Shown here: in pieces, positions 1 to 13,800 of the stretch
Layout of the letters: each line of letters starts with the position of its first letter
How positions within the stretch are numbered: position 1 is the first letter of the stretch
Origin: Prunella strophiata
Lineage: Eukaryota > Chordata > Aves > Passeriformes > Prunellidae
Direction of reading: 5' to 3'
NCBI GenBank assembly: GCA_036583965.1
Contig: JAZBQD010000018.1
Coordinates: forward strand, 68,921,785 to 68,985,784
Length of the DNA stretch: 64,000 bases
Program-made: the position numbers and the translations under genes
The notes under the pieces: generated by a model
The model's input: only the letters and a program-made list of their open reading frames with translations
Told to the model about the DNA's origin: nothing
Database searches by the model: none

Positions 1-330
1 TTGTGCCAACCATGGAGTCTGTGCCACCAACAGCTCTGCCACCAACAGTGGCTGCACCAACAACCAAGGCTGTGCCACAGCATAGCTCTGCCACCATGAA
101 GGCTCGCAACCCACTGAAGCTGTGCCAACCCACGAGGCTGTGCCACCACTGAGCCTGCCACCTTTCTCCACAGGCTCTGCACCAAACAATCTGTGCCACC
201 ACAAAGGCTGGCCACCACTGCTGAGCCACCACCAAAATTGTCCACTCCAGTAGCTCCTGCCACCACAAAGTCTTTGCCACCACAAAGGCTCTGTCCCCCC
301 ACCAAGCTTTGCCCCAGAAAGGCTCTGCCT
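1..330. repeat. Imperfect GCCACCA/GGCT-rich minisatellite
   Basis: Roughly 25-35-bp imperfect units built on ctctgccaccacaaaggct recur through this stretch, inside the expected downstream DCTN1 intron. From 330 to 950 I see no repeat or exon I can support. Confidence 0.75.
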
Positions 331-949
331 CCACTGAGGTCTGTGCCACCCCCAATCGCCCACCTCTGAGGCTTGCCGCACCGACTCTGCCACTCCAGAG
401 GACTCTGTCCCCAGCTTTACTCACAGCGTTCTTCTCTTTGCTGGAACTCCCCACCAAGGGGAAGGTGACAACGCTGTCACAGCCGGTGGGGACCTACCTG
501 CCTGTCCCTTGCTCCCAAAAAAGGCTCTGGCCCGGAGCCGGAGCGGTTCCTGAGCCCTTCCTGTTGGCAGAGGGGCGGCTCGGGGGCTTTGAGCTCAGCC
601 GCTCTGTGACTCAGCGGCCTCGCAAACACCCTTCCCGCCTTGTCTGGAGAAACAAATGCTCTGGATCCCTCTCAAGGGGAGCAGGGGCACAGCCAGCCCG
701 GGGAAGGGCACAGCACAAGTGACTCTCGGTGTCTCTAAGCCTGGCCTAGCTGCGGATTTAAGCTGGTCTTAAGTTCTGTTTGACCTGGCAATTTCTCCTG
801 GTTTTATCCCAAAGCTCCCGGCAAAGCCCAGCCCTGGCCCTAAAAGCCGAGCCCACCGAGCATGAACGTCTCTGCCTAGCACAAAGCTGTAGTGAGGACC
901 ATGGAAAGGGGCCAGGGACAGCAGAGGGCAAGGCACGTGTGGCATTCCC

Positions 950-1630
950 TGGCTGCCCGTTCCACCTGGAATGGTGGAAGGATTGTTCACATATGGATGG
1001 TGGGAAGGGTGTTCTACCTGGGAATGTGTGGGAAGAATGTTCTCGACCTGGGAATGGTGGGATAATTTCTACCTGGGAATGGTGGAAGGATGTTCTGACC
1101 CTTGGAATAGTGGGAAGGATGTCCCATCGGGGAATGAGATGTTCTACCTGGGAATGTGGGAAGGATGTCCCCACCTGGACTGGTGAAGAATGTTCTACCT
1201 TGGGAATGGTGGTGAAGGATGGTCCCACCTGGGCAATGGGTTGGGAAGAATTTTCTACCTGGGAATGGTGGGAAGAATTTTCTACCTGGAATGGTAAGGA
1301 TGTTCTACCTGGGAATGGTGGGAAGGATTGGTCCCACATGGAATTGTGGAAGATGTCCCCACCTTGGAATGGTTGGGAGTATGTCCCCCCTGGGAATGGT
1401 GAAGGAGGTTCTACTCTGGGAATGGTGGGAAGAATGTTTTCTGTCGGGAATGGGAAGGGTCCCCACCAGATGTGAAGATGGCCACTAGGAATGGTGAAGG
1501 GTCCCCACCAGGAATGGTGAGGGGTGTCCACCAGGATGGTGAATATGGGCACACTGGAATGGGAGGGTGCCCACTGGAAAGGCTGCCCACCAGGATGGTG
1601 AAGGATGCCCACCAGGAGTGGTGGGGGTGC
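950..1630. repeat. Approximately 25-bp minisatellite (tacctgggaatggtggga core)
   Basis: More than 20 degenerate copies of a unit containing tacctgggaatggtggga, grading into ccaccaggatggtgaag units. The array ends within about 5 bases of the donor of the DCTN1 exon at 1635-1805, so it begins at the 5' end of the intron in transcript sense. Confidence 0.9.
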
Positions 1631-1634
1631 CCAC

Positions 1635-1805
1635 CTGCTCGCTGACTTTGAAGGCCACTCCTCGGGCTCGGCGCCGGCAGCCCCTCCTCGTTCTCGGCCA
1701 GCGGCGTCTATCAGCTGCGCTCCGGCCCGCCGCCCCACACTATCCTGCACACGGCCACCACCCACGTCAGGTGCTTCCTGCCACTTCCAGCAGCTGTGTC
1801 CACAC
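1635..1805 (-). CDS. DCTN1: DCTN1 exon, [10 protein letters not shown]...
   Basis: The exon runs from CTGACAG to GTGGGC. It gives [10 protein letters not shown], then in other frames pieces for AGAQLI, PLAENEG and AFK-SEQ, the family order. It is the last DCTN1 exon in the window; a minisatellite directly abuts its donor. Confidence 0.9.
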
Positions 1806-4800
1806 CTGTCAGGGCACAGAGGGGTGGGTGGCAATGGCACGGCAACCTGGGCTTCCTGGAGTCCCTGTGTGCCCCGGGATTGTGGTCACCGAGGACTGGG
1901 AGAACGGTCCAGGTTCCATCGAGATTGTACCAAAATCCAGGTGCCCCATCCATCTGTCCAGGAAGGAACATTCAGGAGGGGCTGGGAGCTTGGAAGGGCT
2001 CAGCCTGGAGCACAGGAGGCTCAGGTGACCTTGTGGCTCTCACACCCTGACAGAGTAACACATCCAGGGTGTGGATTTGGGATCTTATCCCCGAGAACAG
2101 GGACTGAGGGGACATGCCTCAGGCTTGGCCATGTTGGATATTTTGAAAATTCCTCCTGGGAAGGCTGTCCCACCCTGGCACAGCTGCCCAGGACGTTGGT
2201 GAGTCCCCATCCCTGGGGGGATTTAACATCCACGTGCATGTGGCCCCTGGGGACACGGGCATGGATGGCCTTTGCAGTGCTGGGGCTGGCTTGGACTCAG
2301 GTATCTCCGAGGGATTTTCCAACCTAACCAATCCCCAATTCCAAACGATCCCCCACATCCACTGCAAACCACCTCCCTCCACCCTGAGCCTGCTTGCCCA
2401 GCTTCCCCAGGGTGATTTTGCTGGGGGTTCATTTCCAATCCCACAGCTCCAGTTTGTCCCTGAGGGGTGGCCCTGTGCCTCCACCTGTCCCCATAGCCCA
2501 GGGCTGTCGGAATTCCCGTCGCTTCCGTGCCCCGCATGCTGGCGCCGGATCTTCTTGCACGAACTGGCGGATGTCGCTTCAGGACTCTCCATGTCCTTCA
2601 GCAGGATGGCCAGGTCATCTGCCTCCTCCCAGGCCTGGGGACCATAGGACTCAGAGGACCCGGGGACATGGGGACCTAAGGGACACTGGACACAGATTGG
2701 CACATGGACTTGGTGGATCTCAAGAGGTGACCGCCAGAACAGATGGACATGGGGACTACGAGGGGACCTCATAAGGACAATGGGGACAACAAAGGACCTC
2801 AAAGAGATAGAACCTCACGAGGTAGAGAAGAGACCTTAGAGGGACAACAGGAACATAGGGACAATGGGGACACAAATGGACCTTAAGGGACACAGTAACA
2901 ATGGGACATGGGGACACAAGTACCTCAAAGAGATAGAACCTCACAGGGACCAGGTTAATAGATGGACCTCAGAGGGACATGGGGACCAGGGACCTTAGAC
3001 AAGGGAACCTCAGAGGGACATGGGGACCCGAGGGACCTCAGAAATCACAGGGAGAGATAATGACATGGAGGACCTCAGAGGGCCCAGGACAGAGGGACGG
3101 TGGACACAGAGGAACCTTAGGCAAGGGAGCTCTGACAGACACGGACAGAGAGGACCATCAGAGGGAACATGAGGAGAGAGAGGGGTTTTAGAGGGACATG
3201 GAGACAGGGAAGGACCATCAGACAGAGGACAGGAAGGGATCTCAGCCAGAGGGACACCGGGACAGGAGGGGAAACTTGCCTCAGGCTGGGCCAGGTTGGA
3301 TTTGGGAAATTCCCCTGGGAAGGGCTGTCCCACCCTGGCACAGCTTCCCATGACAGTTGGTGGAGTCCCCATCCCTGGGGGGATTTAACATCCACTGCAT
3401 GTGGCACCTGGGGACAACGGGCAGTGATTGCCTTGGCAGTGCTGGGCATGGCTGTACTCAGGGATATCCTAGGATTTTTCCCAACCTAAACCAATCCCCC
3501 ACTTCCATCCCACACGATCCCGCTCAACTTGCTCCACCTCCCTCCCCCTGAGCTGCTGCCCAGCTTCCCCAGTGTTTTGCTGGTGGTTCAGTGCTCCCAC
3601 TCTTCCCAGTTTGTCCTGAGGGGTGGGCCTGTGCCCTCACCTGTGCCCCAAAGACCCGGGCTGCCGGAATTCCCGGCGCGTCCGTGCCCCGGCATGCGGC
3701 CCGCCGGTCTTCTTGCAGAACTGGGGATGTCGCTGCAGGACGTCTCCATGTCTTTCAGCAGGATGGCCAGGTCAGCTGCCTCCCTGCCCAGCCTGGGGAA
3801 CAATGAGGACTCAGAGTGCACGGGGACTTGGTACCTCAGAGGGAACACAGGGACACAGAGGGCACAGTGACTGGGATGGATCTCAGAGGGACCCAGGAAA
3901 ACAGAGGACATGGGGACACAGGAGGGACCTCCCCAGAAGGACTGGGGACACAAAGGGACCTCAAAGAGCGAGAACCTCACATAGGGAGAAGAGAATACCT
4001 TAGAGGGACCCACAGGAACAGAGGGACATGGGACACCAAGGACCTTAGATGACACAGGAACAAAGGGACATGGGGACACAAAGGGACCCTCAAATAGAAG
4101 AGAACCTCACCGGACACGGGCGAGAGAGAGGGACCCTCAGAAGGGACATTGGGACACACAGGGACTTAGACAGAGGAACCTCAGAGGGACATGGGGACAC
4201 AGCAGGGGGACCTCAGAAAGTCCAGGGAGAGAGAAGGAACATGGAGGGGACCTCAGAGGGACCCAGAGACAGAGGGACAAGGGGACAACAGAGGAACCTT
4301 GGCAGCAGGGAGCTTCTGCCAGACACATGGACAGAGAGGGACCTCAGAGGACTGAGGAGAGAGAGGGGTTTTAGAGGGACATGGAGACAGGGAAGGACCT
4401 CAGACAGAGGGACAGGAAGGGATCTCAGCCAAGGGACACGGGGACAGCAGGAAGCTGGCATGTGCCCATCCTCCTGGCAGGTGCTACCTGAGGAAGATCC
4501 TACCTGGAGGAAGATCCTACCGGAGGAAAGATCCTACCGGAGGAAGGCCCGCAGCCGGCACCCCTCCACCCCCATGCAGTCCAATGCACTCTGGTGAACT
4601 GTGGGCAACAGCACAGGGACCCTCATACAGGGACAGGTACAGGAGGGGTCCCATGGCACACTGGGGCTCCTCCAGGAACTTCCTGATTGACCCTTGCCAC
4701 CAACCCAGGGTTTTTTCAGGAGCGGGAAATGGGGCTGAGGCAGTCAGCTGGTTGGGTCTGTTTTGGTTTTAAATCCAGGGTTGTAGGACACTGGTTCCTT

Positions 4801-7800
4801 CCTTGGAATCTTGGGTACAACCCCCCCCTGAGACAGGAGGGCTCCCCATTCCCAATCCCTGACCCAGTGCACCACTGGGGAAGCATGGCTGTACTGGGGA
4901 TTGGCATTCATGGTCAGGACATCTCCCCTCACCACAGGGATCCTTGGGGGACACAAAGGTGGGAAAGAAGGGATCAGGGAAGGGCTGTCCCCACTCACCT
5001 TGATGTTTTCAGCCACTGCAGGGTGCAGTCCTCCTCCTGGTCAGCCAGTTGATGCTAGTACAGTGCTGTTGGGAATGGAGTCAGCTCCACTGGAAAAATC
5101 CAAAGTGGGAACACATCAAAAAAACCCCCCAAGTTTTTGAGGTTTTGGGCCCTTTTTTTAAATGGACGTAACACGAATGAAGGAAGGAAGAACGGAATGA
5201 AGGAAGTACCATGGAAGGTAAGGACAAACGTAGCTCACCGAAAGAGAGAAAGAAAGAGAAAGACAGAGAAAGAAAGAGCAAAGAACAAGAGAGAGAGAAA
5301 AGCAAGAGAGCCAAGAGAGCAAGCGATGAAAGCGCTCCCTCTACTACAGAGCTCCCGCAGCCAGACGCGCAAGGAAGAGACATCGCCTACACGACGAGCC
5401 AAGATAGACCTCGAGAAAGATAGAAAGACTAAACGACAGAAGAAGAAGAACGAAGACAAGCAATAAATACCGACACTAAAGAAACTACTCGATTGGAAAC
5501 CCACATCTCCAGGACCACAGACCACTTGCCACCTGGTGACAAACACCCAAAGGGAAGGCTTCCCAAAAGGGAGCTCAATCCCAGCTGATCCATGTCCCAC
5601 CGTTTGGAGGTGGCACCTGCCCCATGTCACCACCCCCGCCCCACCTGTTAGTACTTGATTTGAATTGCTTTGTGTGTGATTGGCTCCACGTTGAACCGGT
5701 CTCGTCCATCTTGGTCCTGGTGGGCAGCTCGATCATGAATTCCAGGAGCGCTCTGGACGCTCATCTCGGGGTACAGGGTCCCCACCTCTTGTCGACCTCC
5801 ACAACTGCAGGCGGTCAGGGCCCGAGGGGACAGGGACACGGGCTGGGACATCTCTGGGCAGGACATGGGAAATCAGAGCCATGAGGCGCTTGACTGGCCC
5901 AGGGGACAGGGACACGGCCTGTGACCTGGATCGGGGCTGGAGGGTCCTCCCAGGGCGGACACCAGGAGGTTCACAGAGGTGTGACCCCTACCACAAGGGA
6001 ATAAGGGGGTTCTGCTGATTCTTTGTAGCCTGGCTCCCAAATTCCTTCTGGCTGTCACTTTGAGAAGGAGAAGGGGAACCCATCCTCTTCTCCAGCCTGG
6101 CCCCCAAAATTCCTTCATGTGTCACCTCTTGAGAAGGAGAAGGGGAACCCATCCTTCTTCTCTAGCACTGGATCCCAAAATTCCTTCCATGTCACAACCT
6201 TTGGGGAAGTGACACAAGAGGTCACAGAGGAAAGGGATCATGCTTGTTGTTTCTAGCCGTGCCTCTCAAAATTCCTTCATGTGTTATCTCTTAGGAAGGA
6301 TACACAGAGGTCACAGAGAAGAGACCTGTGGTTTAGTCGAGATGGCCTCCCAAAATTCCGTCTCAGGTCACCTCTTGAGAAGGAGAAGGGGGAACCAATC
6401 CTTTTTCTAACGGATCCCAAAATCCCTTCATGTGTCACCTCTTGGGAAGGAACAACAGATGGCACAGAGAAGGGAATCCTTGTAAGGGAATAAGGGATCC
6501 ACTGGCTTTTTTCTTCCCTAGCCTGGTTTCCAAAATCCCTTCCCATTGCCACCCTTTGAGAGGTACACAAAGAGGTCATGGAGAAAGAGACCCAGAGCTT
6601 TTTTCTAGCTTGGCTCTCAGATCCATGTGTCTTTCGAGGGACACAGAGACTCATTGAGAAAGGAAGCCCACTGCTTTTTCTTTTTTTTTTTTTTTTTTAG
6701 CCCACTTCCTAAAATCCTTCCCATGTCTCCCTCGGTGAAAGACACACAAGGAGGCCCCTAAAGAGAAACGCCCCATGGACGGCAACTAAAGTGACCCCAC
6801 CACCCCATTCCCAGCCCGGCTCCCTCAAATCTTCTGGAACTCCACCCACAAGGGAGGGAACGGGGAGGGATGGGGCGGGTACCACTGCTCGTATTTGTGG
6901 AGAGTGGCCGCTGCAGGGGCTCAGAGTAGACGAGGCCGGCGCGAAGCGGAGCCTCTCGCCGGGGGCTCCGCGCAGCCCCGCCCGCTCCGGCGCAGCCTCT
7001 CGCTCAGCTCGACTCTCTGCGCCTGTTTTTGCGGATCAGCTGTCCGGCCCTGGGGGACAGAGAATCCTCAGGGCATCCTATGCTTCCTGCTGTGTCCTGC
7101 TGATGGTTGGGTAACGCCCCTCTGCCACCCCCAAAAAGGTGAGCTGGTCCTTGAAAGTGACCACTTAGCACTCTCACCGCTCGTCATCCCCACCCCGGCT
7201 GCTTCTTCTTCCCTTCTCCAACCATTTTATACTCTGCAATCATGGATTATTTAGGTTGGAAAAGTTTTTCCCTTAAGAACCATCGAGTCCAACTGTTCCT
7301 CCATCAGCACAACTTACCATGTCCCCAAGTTCACATCCACAGAGCTGGTTAATTCCACCCAGGGAATGGGGAACTCCCACCACTGTTCCGAGCCACATCC
7401 ACAGAGCTCTTAAATCCCTCAGAATGGGACTCCATCCCTACCTGAGCCCACATCCACAAGCCTGTTAAATCCCCCTGGGATGGGAACTCACCCCTGTCCC
7501 CAAGTGCCACATCCACAGAGCTGTCAAATCCCCCCCCAGGAGGGAACTCCACCCCTGCCGGAGCCACATCCCAGAGCTCTTAAATCCCTCAGGATGGGGA
7601 CTCCATTCCCCTGTCCCTTAAAAACCACATCCAAAGAGCTGTTAAATCCACCAGGGATGGAACTCACCACTGTCCCAAGTGTCAACATCCCAGAGCTTTA
7701 AATCCCCACCAGGGATGGGAAGCTCCACCATTGTCGCCCAAGTTTCACATCCACAGAGCTGTTAAATCCCCACCGGGTGGGAACTCCCCACTGTCCTGAG

Positions 7801-10800
7801 CACTGTGCCAGGCCTGGACACCCCTTTCAGTCAGAAATTTCCCAATATCCCACCAGAAATATCACCACCAGAACCACTCCAAGGACTGCGACTCCAGTCA
7901 CTCGAGAACTTTGTGTAGTTCTCCACAGTAAACACCAAATCCCCATCCCCCTGGGACAACAAGATGTCCCTTCCCTCTGGGGTTCTCTCTCCCCAGCCTG
8001 TCCCACCTTTGCAGATGAGGCGGGGTGAGCAGGAGCAGAGCACCAGGACGCGTCGTGGTCCGCCGCCCTTGCCGCATGAAGCTTTCGGGCATGAAGGAGG
8101 GGGGGGGTCCAGGAGGTGCACGTGGCGGTTGTCCTGCCTGCACTTTGCCAGGAGGTCTGCCGCAGCTCCATTCTCGATGGCCTGAGGGGACACCATTCAC
8201 CCACCCTCCTGGAGGCCTCCCTGCCACAGCCCAGCCAGGGGGGATTCAATCATGTGAATCCTGTTCCTTGGAGAATGCCTCAAGGCCTGGCTGGGATTCC
8301 CAGCCCCCCAGTTCCCGCCGTGCCACGGCAGGGACATCTTCCTCCTCCATCTCAGTTCTTGGGCACTTCCAGGGGTGGGGTATCCAAAGTTTCTGGGAAA
8401 TCCCTTCCAGGTCCTTACCACCACCCTCACAAGGGAAGAATTTTCCTCCCAATAATCCCATTCTAAATCTCCACTTTTTCCAGTGGAAGCCACTTCTCTG
8501 TGTCCTGTCGCCTCCATGCCTTGTTCCCAGTCCCTCTCCAGCTCTCCTGGGAGCCCCCTTTAGGCCTCTGGAAGGGGCTCTGAGCGCCCCCCAGAGCCTT
8601 CTCTTCTCCAGGGGAACATTCCCAGCTCCTCCCCCACCTGACTCCAGAGCAGAAGGGGCTCCAAAATCCCTGAAGGTGGTTTTGGTTGGAAGGACGCTTA
8701 AAGCCCATCTCATTCCACCCCCTGCCTGGACATGGACACCTCCCACTATCCCAGGTTTGGCTTCAAGCCCTGTCCCAGCCTGGCTTTGGACACTTCAGGA
8801 TCCAGGGACAGCCACAACTCTGGGACACCCTGGAGCCTGTCCCAGGGCATGGATAAGCCCACCATGTCTCCTCTGCTGCCCTACTTGGCGTGGGCTTTTT
8901 GTCTTCTGCAAATTTGATCTTGAAGTCGAACACTCTCGGGGGGGCGGCCTGCTCCCTTCTCCGCCGACGCTTCCTCTGGCTCATCAGCTCCCTGTTCACG
9001 TCCTGGCCACCGGGGACATGGGACTGGGGACAATGGAGATCAGGAACCCACCCCCTCAGCAAGCCCCGCCCAAACCTCTCATCACCTCCTCCTCTTTGCA
9101 GCACCCAGTGGAAGGTGGAGGGGAGGGAGAGGCACCAGCATGTTCCGTCCTGGGAATATCCACAGTCCCAGCTCCCTTCCCTGCAGCAGACCTGATCCCC
9201 GGCTGGAAGCCCCCACAGGGAAAATTTTTTTCCCAATATCCATCTAAATCTCCACTCTTTCCAGTGGGAAGCCATTCCCTGTGTCCTGTCCCTCCAACCC
9301 TTGTCCTCTCCAGCTCTCCGTAGCCCCTTTAAGGCACTGAAAGGGGCTCTGAGTCTCCTTGAAGCCTTCTGACATTCCCGCTCTCCCACCTATCCCTGTA
9401 GGGAATCACTGGTGGGGGGGGGGGGGGGCTCCCTATGGACGTACCCAGAGAACCCCTCAACCTCAAGGCGGTGTCCTTGCCAACCCAAAACATTCCCGGG
9501 GATGTTGAGGATGGATGTTCAGGGGATGTCCAGGAGGAGCTGAAGGTGTCCCAGGGGCCTCACCTGCAAGGTGAGCCGTGGCTCCCGGTACTTTTTTGAT
9601 GGTCCTGGTTCTGGTAGTCCGGCCACCGGTCCTCCTGCGCGCCTCCACGCGCTTCTCCGGCCTGGCGGCACGCGCAGCCGTGGCCATGTCCGCTGCTCCC
9701 GCACTCCAGCCTCCTGTCTCCCCGCGCGTTCTCCTGCAGCTCGTCGTTCTCTCGTTCATGGCTTCCTGCAGGAGGTTGCACCGGGGACAAAGCACACTGG
9801 CACCTGGGGAGTTTCTCCAATTCCCTCTGGCTCCATGATTCCAGCCCCTGATCCCCCACCCCTGTAAGCAGTCCTGTGGGCCCAGGGCATTCGGCCTTCC
9901 ACCAGGTCCCCGACTGTCTCACGCAGCTCCCGGACCTTCTCCTCCAGATCCAGGTTTTCTCTCTTTTAGGGTCCTCCACCATCTCCTCATCACCCAGCGC
10001 GGCAGCGGTCCACCTGCCAGGACCCACATCCCAATCCATCTGTGTGCCAGGACACACATCCCAATCCATCTGTGTGCCAGGACACCATCCCAATCCATCC
10101 ATGTGCCAGGACACACATCCCAATCCATCCGTGTTCCATGACACCACAGCCAATCTGTGTGCCAGGACACCATCCCAATCTGTGTGCAGACACACATCCC
10201 AATCCATCCTGTGTGCCAGGAACACACATCCCAATCCTCCGTGTGCCAGGACACACATCCCAATCTTGGCCAGACACCCATCCCAATCCATCTGTGCCAG
10301 AACCCACATCCCCAATCTGTGTGCTAGGAACACACAACTCCCAATCCATCCGTGTGCCAGGACACACATCCTTCCCAATCTGTGTCCAGGACACACTCCC
10401 AATCCTCCCTGTGCCAGACACACCTACCATCCATCTGTGTGCCAGGCCACACAGCCCAATCATCCCTGCCAGGACAAACACATCCCAATCCAGCTGTGTT
10501 CCAGACCCATCCCAATCTGTGTGCCAGGACACACTCCCAATCTGTGTGCAGGACAGGCCATCCCCATCCATCCCTTCCCTGCCAGGACCCACCCCACCTT
10601 CCCAGGCAGAGCCCAGCACATCCTCACTGCTGATACATGGTTTGAATTAGGGATATGGGACCGAGAATGTTGATCCCTGCAACGTGCTCTCCAGGTGTCC
10701 CTCAATGCCCAGATGTCCCCAAACTGCAACTGGGCCACAAATATCCACCAATTGTCCCAAATTAATCCCATCCCACCTGTCCCTCACCTGCTCCCTTAGC

Positions 10801-13800
10801 TCATCCACCGTCTTCTTCTTTCTCCGCCTGCTTCACCTCCTCCTGCAGCTTTCTCCCGCTGCTGCCGCAGCGCTCCAGCTCCCTTGTTCTTCTTCTCCAT
10901 CTGCTCTGGAGCTTCACAGTCTCCTGCTTGCGCTGAGGCTTACAAGTCCCTCCTCCTGGACAAAGCCAGGTCCCATCAGGGCCTGCCCAGGAGCACCTGT
11001 GGCCCTCCCAAAGAGCCCCTGCCTGCTCCAGCCAGGCCTACAGAGCTCATCCATCCCCACCTGTCCCTCCCTGGTGGGGAACATGAGCACGTTCCTCAAA
11101 TCCAACTCATTTACACCACTGGAGGGGTCCCCACCTGAACTTCTTGGCCTGTGGATTCCTGAAAAAAAAGCCCATGAGCCCCCAACCCTGAAGTGGATCA
11201 TCCAGGGAAAAAGTAGATCCCAGGGAGGGGCAGGGCTTGGAGAACAGTGCTGGGAGACTGAGAAACCACATCCATAGGGACTGAGGCTGGGAATGGTCTG
11301 GAGTGGGGGCTCTGTGTCCCCATCCCCCCAACCCCCTGTGACAGGGACTCTCCCTTCCCTGTGATGCTTTAGAGCTCAGCAAGATCCCGGAAACCAGCAG
11401 CAGGAAGACACAGGCTGCTTTCCAGAGAAGGTTGGGATCACAAGAGGCCTGGAAAATTTGGGGAACACATGTGGCTCCCACCTACAAGAGCCTCCTTGAG
11501 CCTGGCTTTCTGCTCCTCCAGCTGTTTTACCCTGGTAGCTGGATGCTGCTCCATCAGAGCCTGTGGCGGAAAGGGAAGAATCAGAACACCGAATCCCAGA
11601 GTTGGTTTGGGGTGGGAGGACCGTAAGTCCCACCCATTCCCACCCCCTGACGTGGCAAGGACACCTCCCACTACCCAGGGTGCTCCAACCCCATCCAGCC
11701 CTGGCTCTGGACACTCGGGTCCAAGGAAGAGCAGCCCACAGCTTTCTCTGGAAGAGTTCATTCCAGACCTCAGACCCTCACTGAGACTTCCTTCCCAATA
11801 CCCCACAACCCCACCCAGCCTGTTCTCCACCCAAGTCCTCTCCCTTCCCACCTTTCTCCCGATCTCGTGCTTGAGGAATCTCCAGGTCCATGGTGAGGTA
11901 TCCACCTTCTCCTTGAGGGAATCGTCAACCTCCTGCTGCAGGGACTCTGCCCGCTCCTCAGCCATCTCCTTGTCCAGGTGGGCCATCTCGATGGCATCAG
12001 CCGTGTCTGCACATCTCCTCCATGTACCGTCTCCTTGGCTTCCAGGGCCATCCTTGGCTTCCCTGTGGGCCAGCACAGCAGTGAGGGGACCCCACAACCC
12101 TGGGAGACCAAAAGCCCACAACCCGGAGAGAACCCTACAACCCTGGAGAGACCCCACAACCCTGGAAGACCCCACCACCCTGGAGAGACCCCACAACCCT
12201 GGAGAGACCCCACAACCCTGGAGAGACCCCACAGCTCTGGAGAGACCCCACAACTCTGGAGAGACCCCACAAAAGCCCTCGGGTGTCTGCACCCAGGACA
12301 TCCCTCTGGTTGGTGGCCCATAGCCCAAAACCCCTGTGTGCCTTTGATTTTGACCTCTAGAGAAAATTACAACATTATATGAGGATTTACAAGCCACAAA
12401 AGTTTTAAGTAGTGTAGAAATAGTTTGGTCACAGGGTGGAAAAGTGGAATTTTAGAATTTTTAAAATGGGAATTCAAGAAGCAAAATGGAAGAATTTGAG
12501 TGTGTCCTGTCCTTCTTCTTCTTCTTTTTCTTGTCCTCCATCTTCTGCTGTGATAGTAACACTTTAAATTGGTTTAGAGTAGAGATAGACTGTGTAACAT
12601 AAGTGATAGGTATTAGAAAATAACTATAAATAAAATACACATAGTTTTTTAGTATGAAAAGACAACACTGCAAACCAACCTGCTGAACAGACCTCAGCAA
12701 GTTAAAAAAATATATATACTAAATAAAAAAATAAACAACCTTAAAAACTACAAACAAAAGTCCTAACTTCTTCTACAACTACCAAACTAAAAAAAAAAAA
12801 AAAAAACCAACCAAACTTTCTAACACATATCAAAGTAATTTCAACCTCCTGAAACTCCAGCACTTGGGAAATTATTGTCCCTCAAGGCTCTCCCAAATCC
12901 AATGGACAGCAGTTTAGCTGGGATGGGAGGGGGACAGCCTGGTGCTCCCCTCTTCCCTGCTCCACACCCAGAGAGCCTGGCAGGAGAAACATCTGCAGGT
13001 GAGGACAAAGGTAAGGAGACAGGGAATAGTGGAGCAGACCGATAAATCCCTGGGGGAAGAAAGCAGGAATCCACCATGGAAAAGTAGGGCAGGGAGAAGG
13101 AAACACTCCTTGGCTGTTGGATGGAATCCTGAGAGCTGCAGGCACAGGTGAGGGGGAAGGGGGAGCACCTGGAACTCCTGGAGAGACAGAGAGGGAAGAA
13201 GGAAACACCTGGAGAGACAGAGAGAAGAGGGAAATATCTGGAGAGAGAAGGAAGAGGGAAGCACCTGGGAAGAGAGGGAATAAGGAATTCAAATCCCACC
13301 TTGAATTCCAAATACACCCAACGTCGATTTGGAGCAGAGGAAAAGACCTCTGCTTGCACCTGAGTTGCACCAGGGAAGGTTTAGTTGGAATTTGGGAAAA
13401 TTTCCTCCCAGAAAGGTTTGTCAGGGCTGGAATTCCTCCTGGAGTCACCTCTCCTGGCACTGCCCCATTCCCAGGGACACTCACTCACCTTCTTGGCCTC
13501 CTTCAGGCGCTTCTGGAGGTCAGCCTGCTGCTCCTGCATTTTGCTCTTCCATTCCTGCACCTGCTCCAGCTGGATCTTGTACTTCTCCAGCTCCTTGAGC
13601 TTTGCCTTGTCCTCATTCCTCTTGATTTTCAGTGTCTCCAGCTTCTCCTCAAGGTCCCTGACCTGAGCACGGAGATTCTCCTCCTCCTGCAACACCAAGC
13701 CAAGAATTAGGGAAGGAGCAGGGACATCCTTAGGACAGAGCTCTGGGGATGTTCCTGGAAGCCCAGGGAACCTGGCCTGACTTTGGTCATTGATACTGGG

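Larger units (their letters stand above)
2100..4470. repeat. Tandem duplication of about 1.16 kb containing one DCTN1 exon
   Basis: Sequence from cctcaggctNggccaNgttgg near 2116 recurs near 3279, including a CR1-like piece, the exon, and GGGACC-rich minisatellite (2650-3260 and 3810-4470, core acctcagagggacatgggg). Copies differ by substitutions and many indels. Confidence 0.8.

Noticed and set aside
5137..5466. Lys/Arg/Glu-rich 109-codon frame resembling a nuclear protein
   Set aside because: It comes from a purine-rich simple repeat within a DCTN1 intron; low complexity and no homology.
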